This document shows, in pieces, positions 1 through 7,468 of a stretch of DNA of 44,117 nucleotides. The stretch lies in the NCBI GenBank assembly GCA_964405405.1, contig CAYONT010000014.1, positions 1-44,117 on the forward strand, read 5' to 3'. This DNA is from CAMCYM01 sp964405405 (GTDB taxonomy: Bacteria; Bacteroidota; Bacteroidia; Flavobacteriales_D; Sanyastnellaceae). Each line of letters begins with the position of its first letter. The stretch's first letter is position 1. Position numbers and translations under genes: made by a program. Below the pieces are notes generated by a model that worked only from the letters and a program-made list of their open reading frames with translations, made no database searches and was not told the origin of the DNA.

Positions 1-176
1 TGAGCCAAACCCGGGATTTCAGCGTGGAGAACATGAAACGGGCTGTGCTGTACGGTTCGGTCATGGCGTCTTTTGCGTGCGAGGCCTTCGGGACAGAGCG
101 GCTGCTGGAGGTGACGCGGGAGGAAATCGAGGTCCGTTTGCAGCGGTTTCGGGCGCTGGTCGGAACGCAGTGGTGA
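1..176 (+). CDS. PfkB-family carbohydrate kinase, C-terminal fragment
   Basis: Only the last 57 codons are present, in the frame starting at base 3, ending with TGA at 174-176. The readable tail (FSVENMKRAVLYGSVMASF, then CEAFGTERLLEVTREEIEVR) matches by recognition the C-terminal helices of PfkB/ribokinase-type sugar or nucleoside kinases of Bacteroidota, where the GSVMASF-like helix follows the ATP site. The catalytic GAGD motif and substrate-binding part lie outside the window, so substrate cannot be stated. It converges with the M23 peptidase gene, whose stop lies 4 bases away. The family call is inferred from the tail alone. Confidence 0.7.
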   Translation, partial: SQTRDFSVENMKRAVLYGSVMASFACEAFGTERLLEVTREEIEVRLQRFRALVGTQW

Positions 177-180
177 GGGT

Positions 181-1071
181 CTAAGGGGCGACCCGCTGGG
201 GCTGGTAAGGAAGCCAAGGTTCGGGATCGATGGGGGCACCGTCGACCCACCATTCGAAGTGGCAGTGGGGCCCCTTCGCGGTGCGCCCGGTGGCACCGAT
301 GACGGCAATGGGGTCTCCGGCTCGCACCGCATCCCCCGCTTCGTGCAGGAGGGACTGGTTGTGCATGTACACCGAAATCCGGTTCCGGGGATGTTGGATC
401 ATGCACACGTACCCCCCGTCGACGGTGTAGGAGGCGAACAACACCGTCCCGTCGTCCACTGCGTAAACGAAGGAACCCGCAGGAGCGACAAAATCGACCC
501 CCCGGTGGCCCTCGCTGGGCTGGTAGCGCATCGAGATTTGGCCTTCCACGGGCGCGAAAGGAATCCCGACCCGTGGCAGTTCCACCCCGTCACGCCGGAG
601 GGCAAAGCGGTCTTCCTCCCCGATGCGGAGGCGCAGCAACGAGTCGGCTTCGGAGAGCGGAAAGTTGAGCGTCATCGCCTCCTGCTGGATGATGCTGTCG
701 AGCATTTCCCGGCTCGGCATCTGGCCATCGTCGGGGACATCGCCCCGCAAAATCGCGCCTAGGGCCTCCAGGTACTGGGATTGCTGTTCCAGCATGGTCA
801 GGGCACTGTCCGCATCCCGTCGCGCATCCCGGGCCAGTCCGCGCATTTCATCGGTGGCATAGCCGGGAACGATGTACTCGCGCAAACCGGTCAGGGCCAC
901 GAGCACATAGGTCACCGCAGCGATGCCCAGCACCACGCCTGCGGCAGTCAAGGCCAAACCGAGCCTCGAAAACCCTGCCTGCCACCGTTCCGAGAAGGTT
1001 TTCTCCTCTTGAAGGGTCAGCCGGAAGGGTTTCAACCACCAAACCTTCCACGAGCGTTTTGACTTCAGCAC
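181..1071 (-). CDS. M23 family (LytM) peptidoglycan endopeptidase, membrane-anchored
   Basis: A 296-residue protein with a cytoplasmic basic/aromatic N-terminus, one membrane segment at about residues 36-60, a short periplasmic helical region and a C-terminal LytM domain. The zinc site is intact: HRGVD (H189, D193) and HCHFEWW (H269, H271). Family knowledge: such enzymes cut peptide crosslinks in peptidoglycan, in the periplasm. The start is GTG at 1069-1071. It is supported by a -7-like box, GATATTTG, 4 nt upstream and by the lysine-rich first residues. It diverges from porW/sprE across about 110 bp. This M23-PorW-bactofilin-atp order is common in Bacteroidota. Which bond it cuts cannot be read from the sequence. 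Confidence 0.93.
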   Translation of the reverse strand: MLKSKRSWKVWWLKPFRLTLQEEKTFSERWQAGFSRLGLALTAAGVVLGIAAVTYVLVALTGLREYIVPGYATDEMRGLARDARRDADSALTMLEQQSQYLEALGAILRGDVPDDGQMPSREMLDSIIQQEAMTLNFPLSEADSLLRLRIGEEDRFALRRDGVELPRVGIPFAPVEGQISMRYQPSEGHRGVDFVAPAGSFVYAVDDGTVLFASYTVDGGYVCMIQHPRNRISVYMHNQSLLHEAGDAVRAGDPIAVIGATGRTAKGPHCHFEWWVDGAPIDPEPWLPYQPQRVAP

Positions 1072-1075
1072 AGGG

Positions 1076-1083
1076 CAAATATC
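1076..1083 (-). promoter_or_regulatory. -7 box of the M23 peptidase gene (putative, leaderless spacing)
   Basis: GATATTTG on the minus strand, one mismatch from the Bacteroidota -7 consensus TAnnTTTG, ends 4 nt before the GTG start. No TTG is visible at the usual -33 distance. Confidence 0.4.
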
Positions 1084-1181
1084 GGCGATTCGGGAATTTC
1101 CTCACCGGGGGGAACCTTGGCTCCGGGTTTTTCGTTCCGGAAATAGAATAATTTAGCGCGCTCTGCGTTAGACCCCCGTTC

Positions 1182-3851
1182 ATGCATCATTCTACCCGCA
1201 TCCGCATTGGGTTGTTCTTCGCCACAGCGGTGCTGCTGGTGGGTTGTTCCCGCACCCGGGATGGCCGCATCTACCGGTTGTACCACAATGTGAATGCGAG
1301 ATACAATGGCTTCTTCTACGCGAAGGAGTCGATGCGGGAGGCTCAGGAAAGGTTGGATTCGACGTACGAGGAGAATTATGATGAGATTCTGCCCATCTTC
1401 ATTGAGGTGGACGAGACGACAGCAAAGACGGTGGACCCGCTGTTGGAACGGGCGATCGAAAAGTGCACGAAGGTGGTGGGGAAGCACACTTTGCAGCCTC
1501 CCCGGAGCCAGCAGAAGGAAATCCGGTGGCCGGAACTGAACCGGTGGATCGACGACAATTACGACGTCATCGGGCGGGCCCATCTGATGCGGGGGGACCT
1601 GGAGAAGGCCGAGGAGGTGTTCCAGTACCTCGTCCGAACCTTGGATTACGACGATGCCCAAGCCTGGAGCAACGCCTGGCTTGCCCGGACCTACATGGCG
1701 CAGGGTGACCAAGTGAAGGCGAACAACGCCCTCATGAAGGCGGCTTCGTTTCGCACGGGCAAGAACGAGGAGGTGCGGGCTTTTGTGGGGTTGGTTCAGG
1801 CCACCTACCACCTGAAGTACGACCAACTCGAGCAAGCCATTGCGCGTCTGGAAGAGACGGTACCTCTGTTGCCCAAGGGGATGGAACGGGCCCGGCCCAC
1901 CTTCATCTTGGCGCAGTGTCTGGAGGCCGCTGGCCGGTCCACCGATGCCATCGAACGCTACAAGGAGGTGGTGGAGATGCGCACACCGTACGAACTGGAG
2001 TTCTATGCGAAGATTCGGCAGGCCATGGCGTTCGATCGCCGGGGCGGGTCGAGCGAGCCCATTGTCAACCTGCTCGAGGAGATGCTGGAATCGAAGAAGA
2101 ACGACGCGTACCGAGACCAAATCTATTACGCCCTGGCAGAACTGGCGCTGGAGGAACGCCGCTTGGACGATGGATTTTCGTTGCTCAAGCAGTCCCTGCG
2201 CGAGGACACGGGGAACAACCGGCAACGGATGAAGGGCTACCTGCGGCTCGGAGATTTGTACATGGACGATTTGGACTACGTCAACGCCCAGGCTTATTAC
2301 GACAGCGCGGTGACCTTCATGGACGAAAAGCACCCGCGCAGCGCGGAAGTGAACGCCCTCGCGAAGAACCTCACGGACTTGGTTCGGAACTTGCAAATCA
2401 TTGAGGAACAGGATAGTTTGCTGGCCATTTGTGACTTAGATGAAGACGAGCGGCTGGCGCGTTTAGACCAAATCATCGCCGACAAGGAAGCGGAGGCGGA
2501 GCGGGCCCGCTTGGCCGCAGAGGAGGCCGCGCGGCGGGAAGCAGAAAGCGTGGGAACGGGCGGCGCGGGGATGTTTTGGCCGTACAACGCCCAGTTGAAA
2601 GCGTCGGGACGCCGAAACTTCCAGGACTACTGGGGTGATCGGCCGCTGGAGGACCACTGGCGTCGATCGCGGAAAATGGCAGGGGGATTCTCGGAGAATC
2701 CAGAGGAAACCGAATCGGATGGGACCGCGGTTCCTTCAGCGACGGCTTCCTCCGATGGAGGCATCCCCACGCGGGAAGAGTTGTTAGCGGGGCTCCCTTG
2801 CGCTGCCGATCAGCGGCAGGCGGCCTATGCGAAAATAGCGGAGGCCTACTACAATGCGGGTTTGGACTACAAAGAGAAGCTGTCAGATCCACCCAATGCG
2901 ATTCTGAGCTGGCAGACCCTGTTGGAGCGGTACGAGGACAGCGACTTCCACCCCACGGCCCACTATCAGTTGTTCCGGACCTATCTGCAACGGGAGGTGG
3001 AGGAGAACTACCAGAACCCGTTCTGCGGAACGTGCAATTCTGAGCACTGGGCGGCGGAAATCCTTCGGCGCTATCCCGGCAGTGAGTGGGCGGTGCTGGT
3101 GGAGAATCCGGATTTTGCGGACGAGGAGGAGATCCGCAGGGAGGCTGAGCGTTTGGTCTACGAAGGGCACTTGATGCGATACTACGACAAGCAGTACCAG
3201 CAGACCTTGCTGGCGGTATCGGGCATCATTGAGGCAGAACCGGAGAATCACTTTTTGTGTCAATACCGGCTCCTCAAGGCGCAATGTGTAGGGGGTTTGA
3301 GCTCGGTCACGCGGGACCGGTTGGCGTATTTCGAGGCGCTGTATGCCGTGGTCGACGGGTGCCCGGAAACGGAGGAGGCCACCTTCGCCCTCGAATTGCT
3401 CACGGCCCTAGGAGGATTGCGTGAGGTTTCCGGTGCAGATACGGCGGCTGTGGTGGAGGAGAAAGCACCAGAGATTTACCAGCACAAGCCGTATTTAGAG
3501 CACTACTTCGCCATCGTGGTTCCCGTGGGTCGAGGCAATCCCGAGCAGGTGAAGGCACAGATTTCTGACTACAATGCGAAGAACCACGTTTCAGCAAACC
3601 TTCGATTGACAGCGAATTTGCTCGACCGGACCCACCAAATCATCTTGGTCAAGAGTTTCCGTCGGCAGGATTACGGCATGACGTACTACGAGGCATTCAC
3701 GTCCAACCGGGAGGCGCTCACGGAATTGAACGCCTCGGGTTATGACATGTTCCTCATCTCCAGTGAGAATTACGTGGAGTTGTTCAAATCCAAGAAGTTG
3801 GAAGAGTACAAAGCTTTTTTCCAGCAGTACTATTTAACATCCGGCGGTTGA
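1182..3851 (+). CDS. porW: Type IX secretion / gliding lipoprotein PorW/SprE (TPR protein)
   Basis: An 889-residue lipoprotein: signal peptide with lipobox LLVGC (C22), then long TPR-type helical repeats (about residues 120-400), an Ala/Glu/Arg-rich coiled segment near residues 430-460, further helical repeats, and a conserved C-terminal domain ending in YKAFFQQYYL. The start of the mature part, with YNGFFYAKESM, is characteristic of PorW/SprE. Family knowledge: PorW (SprE in gliding Flavobacterium) is an outer-membrane-attached periplasmic lipoprotein needed for the type IX secretion system, linking the PorKLMN motor to the translocon. The M1 peptidase at 23495 carries a type IX sorting tail, so a client is nearby. 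A weak TAATTTAG box lies 25 nt upstream (1149-1156). Product call strong; sprE is the alternative symbol. Confidence 0.88.
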   Translation: MHHSTRIRIGLFFATAVLLVGCSRTRDGRIYRLYHNVNARYNGFFYAKESMREAQERLDSTYEENYDEILPIFIEVDETTAKTVDPLLERAIEKCTKVVGKHTLQPPRSQQKEIRWPELNRWIDDNYDVIGRAHLMRGDLEKAEEVFQYLVRTLDYDDAQAWSNAWLARTYMAQGDQVKANNALMKAASFRTGKNEEVRAFVGLVQATYHLKYDQLEQAIARLEETVPLLPKGMERARPTFILAQCLEAAGRSTDAIERYKEVVEMRTPYELEFYAKIRQAMAFDRRGGSSEPIVNLLEEMLESKKNDAYRDQIYYALAELALEERRLDDGFSLLKQSLREDTGNNRQRMKGYLRLGDLYMDDLDYVNAQAYYDSAVTFMDEKHPRSAEVNALAKNLTDLVRNLQIIEEQDSLLAICDLDEDERLARLDQIIADKEAEAERARLAAEEAARREAESVGTGGAGMFWPYNAQLKASGRRNFQDYWGDRPLEDHWRRSRKMAGGFSENPEETESDGTAVPSATASSDGGIPTREELLAGLPCAADQRQAAYAKIAEAYYNAGLDYKEKLSDPPNAILSWQTLLERYEDSDFHPTAHYQLFRTYLQREVEENYQNPFCGTCNSEHWAAEILRRYPGSEWAVLVENPDFADEEEIRREAERLVYEGHLMRYYDKQYQQTLLAVSGIIEAEPENHFLCQYRLLKAQCVGGLSSVTRDRLAYFEALYAVVDGCPETEEATFALELLTALGGLREVSGADTAAVVEEKAPEIYQHKPYLEHYFAIVVPVGRGNPEQVKAQISDYNAKNHVSANLRLTANLLDRTHQIILVKSFRRQDYGMTYYEAFTSNREALTELNASGYDMFLISSENYVELFKSKKLEEYKAFFQQYYLTSGG

Positions 3852-3878
3852 TAACTCTCGGTTGTTTTTCTACCTTGC
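3848..3878 (+). promoter_or_regulatory. Putative promoter of the bactofilin gene
   Basis: TTG (3848-3850) and TACCTTGC (3871-3878) are 20 nt apart and the -7-like box ends 4 nt before the ATG. The box deviates from TAnnTTTG at its last two positions, and the TTG overlaps the porW stop codon. Confidence 0.4.
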
Positions 3879-3882
3879 CGGC

Positions 3883-4329
3883 ATGATTGGAATCGGAAAA
3901 AAGGCCCAACGGGCCGATACGGTGCAAGACCGCGCCATCAATCGCATCGTGGAGGGAACGATTTTCCGGGGCACCGTGGAGAGCGAAGGCAGTTTCCGGG
4001 TGGACGGCAGTTTCGAGGGTGACTTGAACATCCAAGGGCGGTTGGTGATCGGTGTACAAGGATCGGTGATGGGGATGGTTCGGTGCGGTCAATGTGAGGT
4101 TGAAGGGCGCTTGGAGGGGGATGTGACGGTTCAGGAACTGCTGGCCCTCAAGGCCACCAGCCGGGTCCAAGGAGAATTGAAGTACGGCCAATTGAGCATC
4201 GAGGCGGGCTCGCAGGTTTCTGGGGTGATGCAGTTGATGTCTAAGGTGAAGGAGATGGGTGGGGAGCGGCTGGGCCGCAAGCCCGAACCGAACGTTCAGC
4301 GGGAGCGGAAGACGGCAGACGCGGTTTGA
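3883..4329 (+). CDS. Bactofilin (polymer-forming cytoskeletal protein)
   Basis: A 148-residue protein with the central beta-helix typical of bactofilins (DUF583): short repeats such as GTIFRGTVESEGSFRVDGSF, EGDLNIQGRLVIG and SRVQGELKYGQLSIEAG, flanked by charged, disordered tails. Family knowledge: bactofilins polymerise without nucleotide and form scaffolds at the inner face of the membrane, often helping to place peptidoglycan enzymes; many are linked to M23 peptidases, and one is encoded 2.8 kb away here. ATG 3883 is chosen over an upstream TTG because the preceding residues are not bactofilin-like and the promoter-like box fits this ATG. The stop overlaps the TTG start of the next gene. 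Confidence 0.93.
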   Translation: MIGIGKKAQRADTVQDRAINRIVEGTIFRGTVESEGSFRVDGSFEGDLNIQGRLVIGVQGSVMGMVRCGQCEVEGRLEGDVTVQELLALKATSRVQGELKYGQLSIEAGSQVSGVMQLMSKVKEMGGERLGRKPEPNVQRERKTADAV

Positions 4330-4562
4330 GTGTCCCAACCCCCAAGGATCGGGAACCGCGCTTGCAGGCATCGCCCATTCTGCGCTTCTCGGGCATGGCC
4401 GGAACGATGGCGACCATCATCTTGTTCTGTGTTTGGGCCGGAAGGAAATGGGATGCCCAATCGGGAACATCGACCCCTTGGGGAACGCTTTTGGGTGCAA
4501 TCATCGGAACTTTGGCGGCGATGGTTGCAATGATTCAGATGGCATGGAAAAAGAACGGTTGA
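4326..4562 (+). CDS. atpZ: AtpZ-type F0F1-ATPase accessory membrane protein
   Basis: A 78-residue protein with two membrane helices (about residues 22-40 and 50-70) joined by a short loop ending TPWGTLLGAIIGTLAAM, the signature of the small AtpZ/AtpI-related family. Family knowledge: these proteins sit upstream of atpB and help c-ring assembly or ion (Mg/Ca) supply; the exact role is unsettled. The start is TTG, overlapping the bactofilin TGA (TTGA). No ATG or GTG exists in frame upstream of the first helix, so the start is probable rather than certain. Its end overlaps the next gene by 19 nt, indicating translational coupling in the bactofilin-atp transcription unit. Confidence 0.82.
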   Translation: MSVPTPKDREPRLQASPILRFSGMAGTMATIILFCVWAGRKWDAQSGTSTPWGTLLGAIIGTLAAMVAMIQMAWKKNG

Positions 4563-4930
4563 GCGCCTATTGGGTGCAGTTGTTTGCATTGTCGGGACTC
4601 CTGTATGGACTGGGGTGGCTGATTCCTCCTTTCCGATCTTTCGCCAGCGGCGGATACTGGCTCGGCATCATCCTCGGTTTCGGGGCATTGAGTGCCTTTC
4701 TGATGCGCTGGGTGAATCGGGCGGCATCCGGTTCCGGGCACCGTTTCGTGAGTGCGGTGCAAGGCTCCACTGGGGTGAAGTTGCTTGTGACCATGGCCAC
4801 CCTACTGGCCTACATCTTGTCGGGAGGCGAGGAACGGGTTGCTTTTTCCATGGGCCTTTTCGGTGTCTACATGCTACACACCGCGCATTTCGTTTGGTAC
4901 CTTCAGCGCATTGCAAAGGCCAAACAATAG
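4544..4930 (+). CDS. AtpI-like four-helix membrane protein upstream of atpB
   Basis: A 128-residue protein with four predicted membrane segments (about residues 8-26, 36-54, 75-93, 100-118) and a basic C-terminal tail. It overlaps atpZ and ends 8 nt before the TTG of the atpB promoter. Membrane proteins of this size and topology at this place in Bacteroidota are usually conserved hypotheticals or called AtpI-like; I recognise position and topology rather than a motif, so the ATP synthase assembly role is inferred. The stop codon is just downstream of a copy of the dispersed AGGCCAAA 8-mer (4917-4924). Confidence 0.7.
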   Translation: MEKERLSAYWVQLFALSGLLYGLGWLIPPFRSFASGGYWLGIILGFGALSAFLMRWVNRAASGSGHRFVSAVQGSTGVKLLVTMATLLAYILSGGEERVAFSMGLFGVYMLHTAHFVWYLQRIAKAKQ

Positions 4931-4938
4931 AAGTTCTC

Positions 4939-4967
4939 TTGACAACAAGAGATAATGCCTATTTTTG
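4939..4967 (+). promoter_or_regulatory. Promoter of the atpBEFHAG operon
   Basis: TTG (4939-4941), an 18-nt spacer, then TATTTTTG (4960-4967): a full match to the Bacteroidota housekeeping promoter TTG-N17-23-TAnnTTTG. Transcription would start near 4972, leaving about 18 nt before the TTG start chosen for atpB. It is among the best canonical promoters in the window. Confidence 0.75.
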
Positions 4968-4989
4968 CGCCGAATTTCATCACCACGGG

Positions 4990-6102
4990 TTGAAAACGCA
5001 ATCGCTCCTCCGCCGCTGTTTGAGCAGCTTCATGGGAACTTTGGTCCTGGGCTTGGGCCTGTGGATGGCTCCTTCGGCCTGGGCATCACAATCTGCTGAA
5101 GCCGCAGATTCCCTCGCAGGAGGCCACGAAGACCACGCCCACGAAGCGGAGTTTGAGGCAGGCAGTTTCATCATCAACCACATTTCCGACGCCCACGACA
5201 TTCATTTGTTTGGGGATGTTCACATTCCGCTGCCCGTCATCTTGTATGTCCAGGGGCACGGTTGGGATGTTTTCATGAGCAGTGCATTCCATGGCCACGG
5301 ACATGGAGACCGCCACGGCTCGGGTGGGTTGGGCATCGATTACACCCTGCACGCAGAGACCATTTCAGCAGACAACGGCGCCCGGGTTTGGGATTTCAGC
5401 ATCACGAAATCGGTTTTCGGAATGTTGCTGATGTTGGCGTTGATGGTGTGGATCTTTACTTCGATGGCCCGTGGGTACAAGAGGAACCCCAATGCTGCGC
5501 CCAAGGGACTCAGCAATGCGATGGAACCGCTCATTCTCTTCATCCGGGATGAGGTGGCGAAGCCAGCACTGGGGCACAACGCGAACCATTTTATGCCCTT
5601 TCTGCTGACTTTCTTTTTCTTCATTTTCTTCTCGAATTTGCTGGGCTTGGTTCCATTCCTGGGGGGGTTCAACATCACGGGCACGTTGGGTGTGACCATG
5701 GTCCTGGCCACCTTGGTGTTCCTCATCACCATCCTCAACGGCAACAAGCACTACTGGGAGCACATCGTTTGGATGCCGGGGGTTCCGGGTTTGGTGAAGG
5801 TTTTGATTCTGACGCCCATTGAAATCATCGGAATCTTCCTGAAGCCGATCGTTTTGATGATTCGTTTGACCGCAAACATCACCGCGGGGCACATCATCAT
5901 CCTTGCTTTCACAAGTTTGATCTTCATTCTCGGACAAAGTGGTGAAGCCCCAGGTACCGGATTCGGCGTGGGCATTTTCTCCACGTTGTTCATGATTTTC
6001 ATGTATTGCCTGGAATTGTTGGTCGCCTTCCTTCAAGCCTACGTATTCACCCTGCTGGCAGCCCTCTACTTCGGAGATGCAAAGCAGGAGGCCCACCACT
6101 AA
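4990..6102 (+). CDS. atpB: ATP synthase F0 subunit a
   Basis: A 370-residue membrane protein and proton-channel subunit of the F0 sector. Starting at TTG 4990 gives a normal signal peptide (MKTQSLLRRCLSSFMGTL, then a hydrophobic stretch to APSAWA); ATG 5032 would cut its basic part, so TTG is preferred, but the start is not certain. Next is a long His/Asp/Glu-rich segment (about residues 35-130, with HEDHAHE and HGHGHGDRHG), then the hydrophobic subunit-a core with MIRLTANITAGHII, which holds the essential arginine facing the c-ring. The signal peptide plus His-rich outside domain is usual for Bacteroidota AtpB and absent from E. coli. First gene of the promoter-defined atp unit. Confidence 0.93.
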   Translation: MKTQSLLRRCLSSFMGTLVLGLGLWMAPSAWASQSAEAADSLAGGHEDHAHEAEFEAGSFIINHISDAHDIHLFGDVHIPLPVILYVQGHGWDVFMSSAFHGHGHGDRHGSGGLGIDYTLHAETISADNGARVWDFSITKSVFGMLLMLALMVWIFTSMARGYKRNPNAAPKGLSNAMEPLILFIRDEVAKPALGHNANHFMPFLLTFFFFIFFSNLLGLVPFLGGFNITGTLGVTMVLATLVFLITILNGNKHYWEHIVWMPGVPGLVKVLILTPIEIIGIFLKPIVLMIRLTANITAGHIIILAFTSLIFILGQSGEAPGTGFGVGIFSTLFMIFMYCLELLVAFLQAYVFTLLAALYFGDAKQEAHH

Positions 6103-6129
6103 TTAGAAATCCATCCAAACCCATACAAC

Positions 6130-6372
6130 ATGGAATTGTTGAATATCCTTCTCGACGTTGAGATGCAAAAGGGCCTCGCTGCCCTCGGAGCTGGTGTTGC
6201 TGCCATCGGTGCAGGTGCAGGTGTAGGTCGCATTGGAGCTGCTGCGCTGGAGTCCATGGCGCGCCAACCCGAAGTAGCTGGTGAGATCCGTTCAAACATG
6301 ATCGTGGCCGCAGCCCTTGTTGAAGGTGTATCGCTGTTCGCGGTCATCGTTTGCTTGCTGGTAGCGCTCTGA
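6130..6372 (+). CDS. atpE: ATP synthase F0 subunit c
   Basis: An 80-residue hairpin of two membrane helices with the polar loop ARQPE and the ion-binding glutamate E65 in ALVEGVSLF. The glycine-rich first helix (GAGVAAIGAGAGVGRIG) packs the c-ring. The sodium ligands of sodium-type rings are missing: where those have Gln in helix 1 and Ser-Thr after the Glu, this protein has V32 and Gly-Val. A proton-driven enzyme is therefore expected (inference from a hand alignment to the Ilyobacter type). It lies 27 nt after atpB. Confidence 0.96.
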   Translation: MELLNILLDVEMQKGLAALGAGVAAIGAGAGVGRIGAAALESMARQPEVAGEIRSNMIVAAALVEGVSLFAVIVCLLVAL

Positions 6373-6376
6373 TCCC

Positions 6377-6874
6377 ATGGATGCACTGCTGACACCCGCT
6401 CTGGGTACGTTGGTATGGGCCACCATCGCCTTTTTGGCGGTCCTGTTTTTGCTCAAGCGGTTTGCTTGGGGCCCGATTCTCGGTGCCCTGAATGACCGGG
6501 AACAGCGAATCAACGAAGCGTTGGGGGCTGCAGAACGCGCACGCCAGGAAATGGAAGTGCTGCATGCTGACAACGAGCGCTTGCTCCGGGAAGCGCGGGC
6601 CCAGCGAGATGTCATCTTGAAGGACGCCCGCGAGGCAGCAGAGAAATTGGTTTCTGAAGCGCGTTCACGTGCAAAGGAAGAGGCGGATCGCGACCTGGTT
6701 TTGGCGAAAGACGCCATTGCCTTGGAGCGCAAAGCCGCTGTGGCCGAATTGAAAGCAGAGGTAGCCACCTTGTCTGTCCAAATCGCTGAACAGCTGCTTC
6801 GCCAGTCGCTTGTGCAGGATGAAGCGCAGCAGGCGTTGGTGAAGAAACTGATGGACGAATCTCCATTGAACTGA
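6377..6874 (+). CDS. atpF: ATP synthase F0 subunit b
   Basis: A 165-residue protein with one N-terminal membrane helix (about residues 8-26, TLVWATIAFLAVLFLLKRF) followed by the conserved WGPILGALNDREQRI and a long charged coiled coil to the C-terminus. It is the peripheral stalk that keeps the catalytic head from turning. Length is normal. It starts 4 nt after the atpE stop, consistent with coupled translation. Confidence 0.95.
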   Translation: MDALLTPALGTLVWATIAFLAVLFLLKRFAWGPILGALNDREQRINEALGAAERARQEMEVLHADNERLLREARAQRDVILKDAREAAEKLVSEARSRAKEEADRDLVLAKDAIALERKAAVAELKAEVATLSVQIAEQLLRQSLVQDEAQQALVKKLMDESPLN

Positions 6875-6881
6875 TCTTGTC

Positions 6882-7439
6882 ATGGCCCAGCCTCGCGTAG
6901 CCAGTCGATATGCCAAATCCTTGTTGGAGTTGGCTGAGTCCCGCCAAGAATTGGACCGGGTAGAAGGGGACTTGGACTTGTTGGCTCGGGTCCTGCTCGG
7001 GAGTTCGGATTTGGCAGCCTTGTTGGCTTCGCCTGTCATCAAGCCAGACCAGAAGAATCGGGTGTTGGAGGCTGTTTTTGGACAGCACTTGGGCACGTTG
7101 GTAGCTGGTTTTCTGCGCTTGATGGTCGAGAAGGGCCGAGAACCTTACTTGGCTGAGATTTTGAAGTCTTGTCAAGAGTTGCTCCGAAAGAAAAAGAACA
7201 TTTTGGCGGCCGAGGTTCGTTCAGCGGCGCCACTATCGCCTGAATCTCGGGCCGCTTTGTTGCAGTCCATTGCCCGTGTGCACAATGGACCGGTGGAATT
7301 GAAAGAGACGCTCAGTCCTGAGTTGATTGGGGGTTATGTGTTGCGTCTTGAGGACCGGATGATGGATGTGTCCATCAAAAGACAGCTCGAAGCCGTTCGG
7401 CGCGAGTTGGTAGAACATGATTACGAGCCAGGCTTTTGA
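6882..7439 (+). CDS. atpH: ATP synthase F1 subunit delta
   Basis: A 185-residue OSCP/delta protein. The N-terminal helical domain begins ASRYAKSLLELAESRQELD, the typical start of the family, and the C-terminal beta part has VELKETLSPELIGGYVLRLEDRMMDVSIKRQLE. It joins the b-subunit stalk to the alpha subunits. It lies 7 nt after atpF and 29 nt before atpA in the normal order. Confidence 0.95.
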   Translation: MAQPRVASRYAKSLLELAESRQELDRVEGDLDLLARVLLGSSDLAALLASPVIKPDQKNRVLEAVFGQHLGTLVAGFLRLMVEKGREPYLAEILKSCQELLRKKKNILAAEVRSAAPLSPESRAALLQSIARVHNGPVELKETLSPELIGGYVLRLEDRMMDVSIKRQLEAVRRELVEHDYEPGF

Positions 7440-7468
7440 GCCGGCAAGCGTCAAAGACAAACTGAGTT

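Noticed and set aside
1065..2396. 443-codon open frame antisense to porW/sprE
   Set aside because: Shadow of a real G+C-rich gene: no recognisable domain, and the plus strand has a clear lipoprotein with family motifs.
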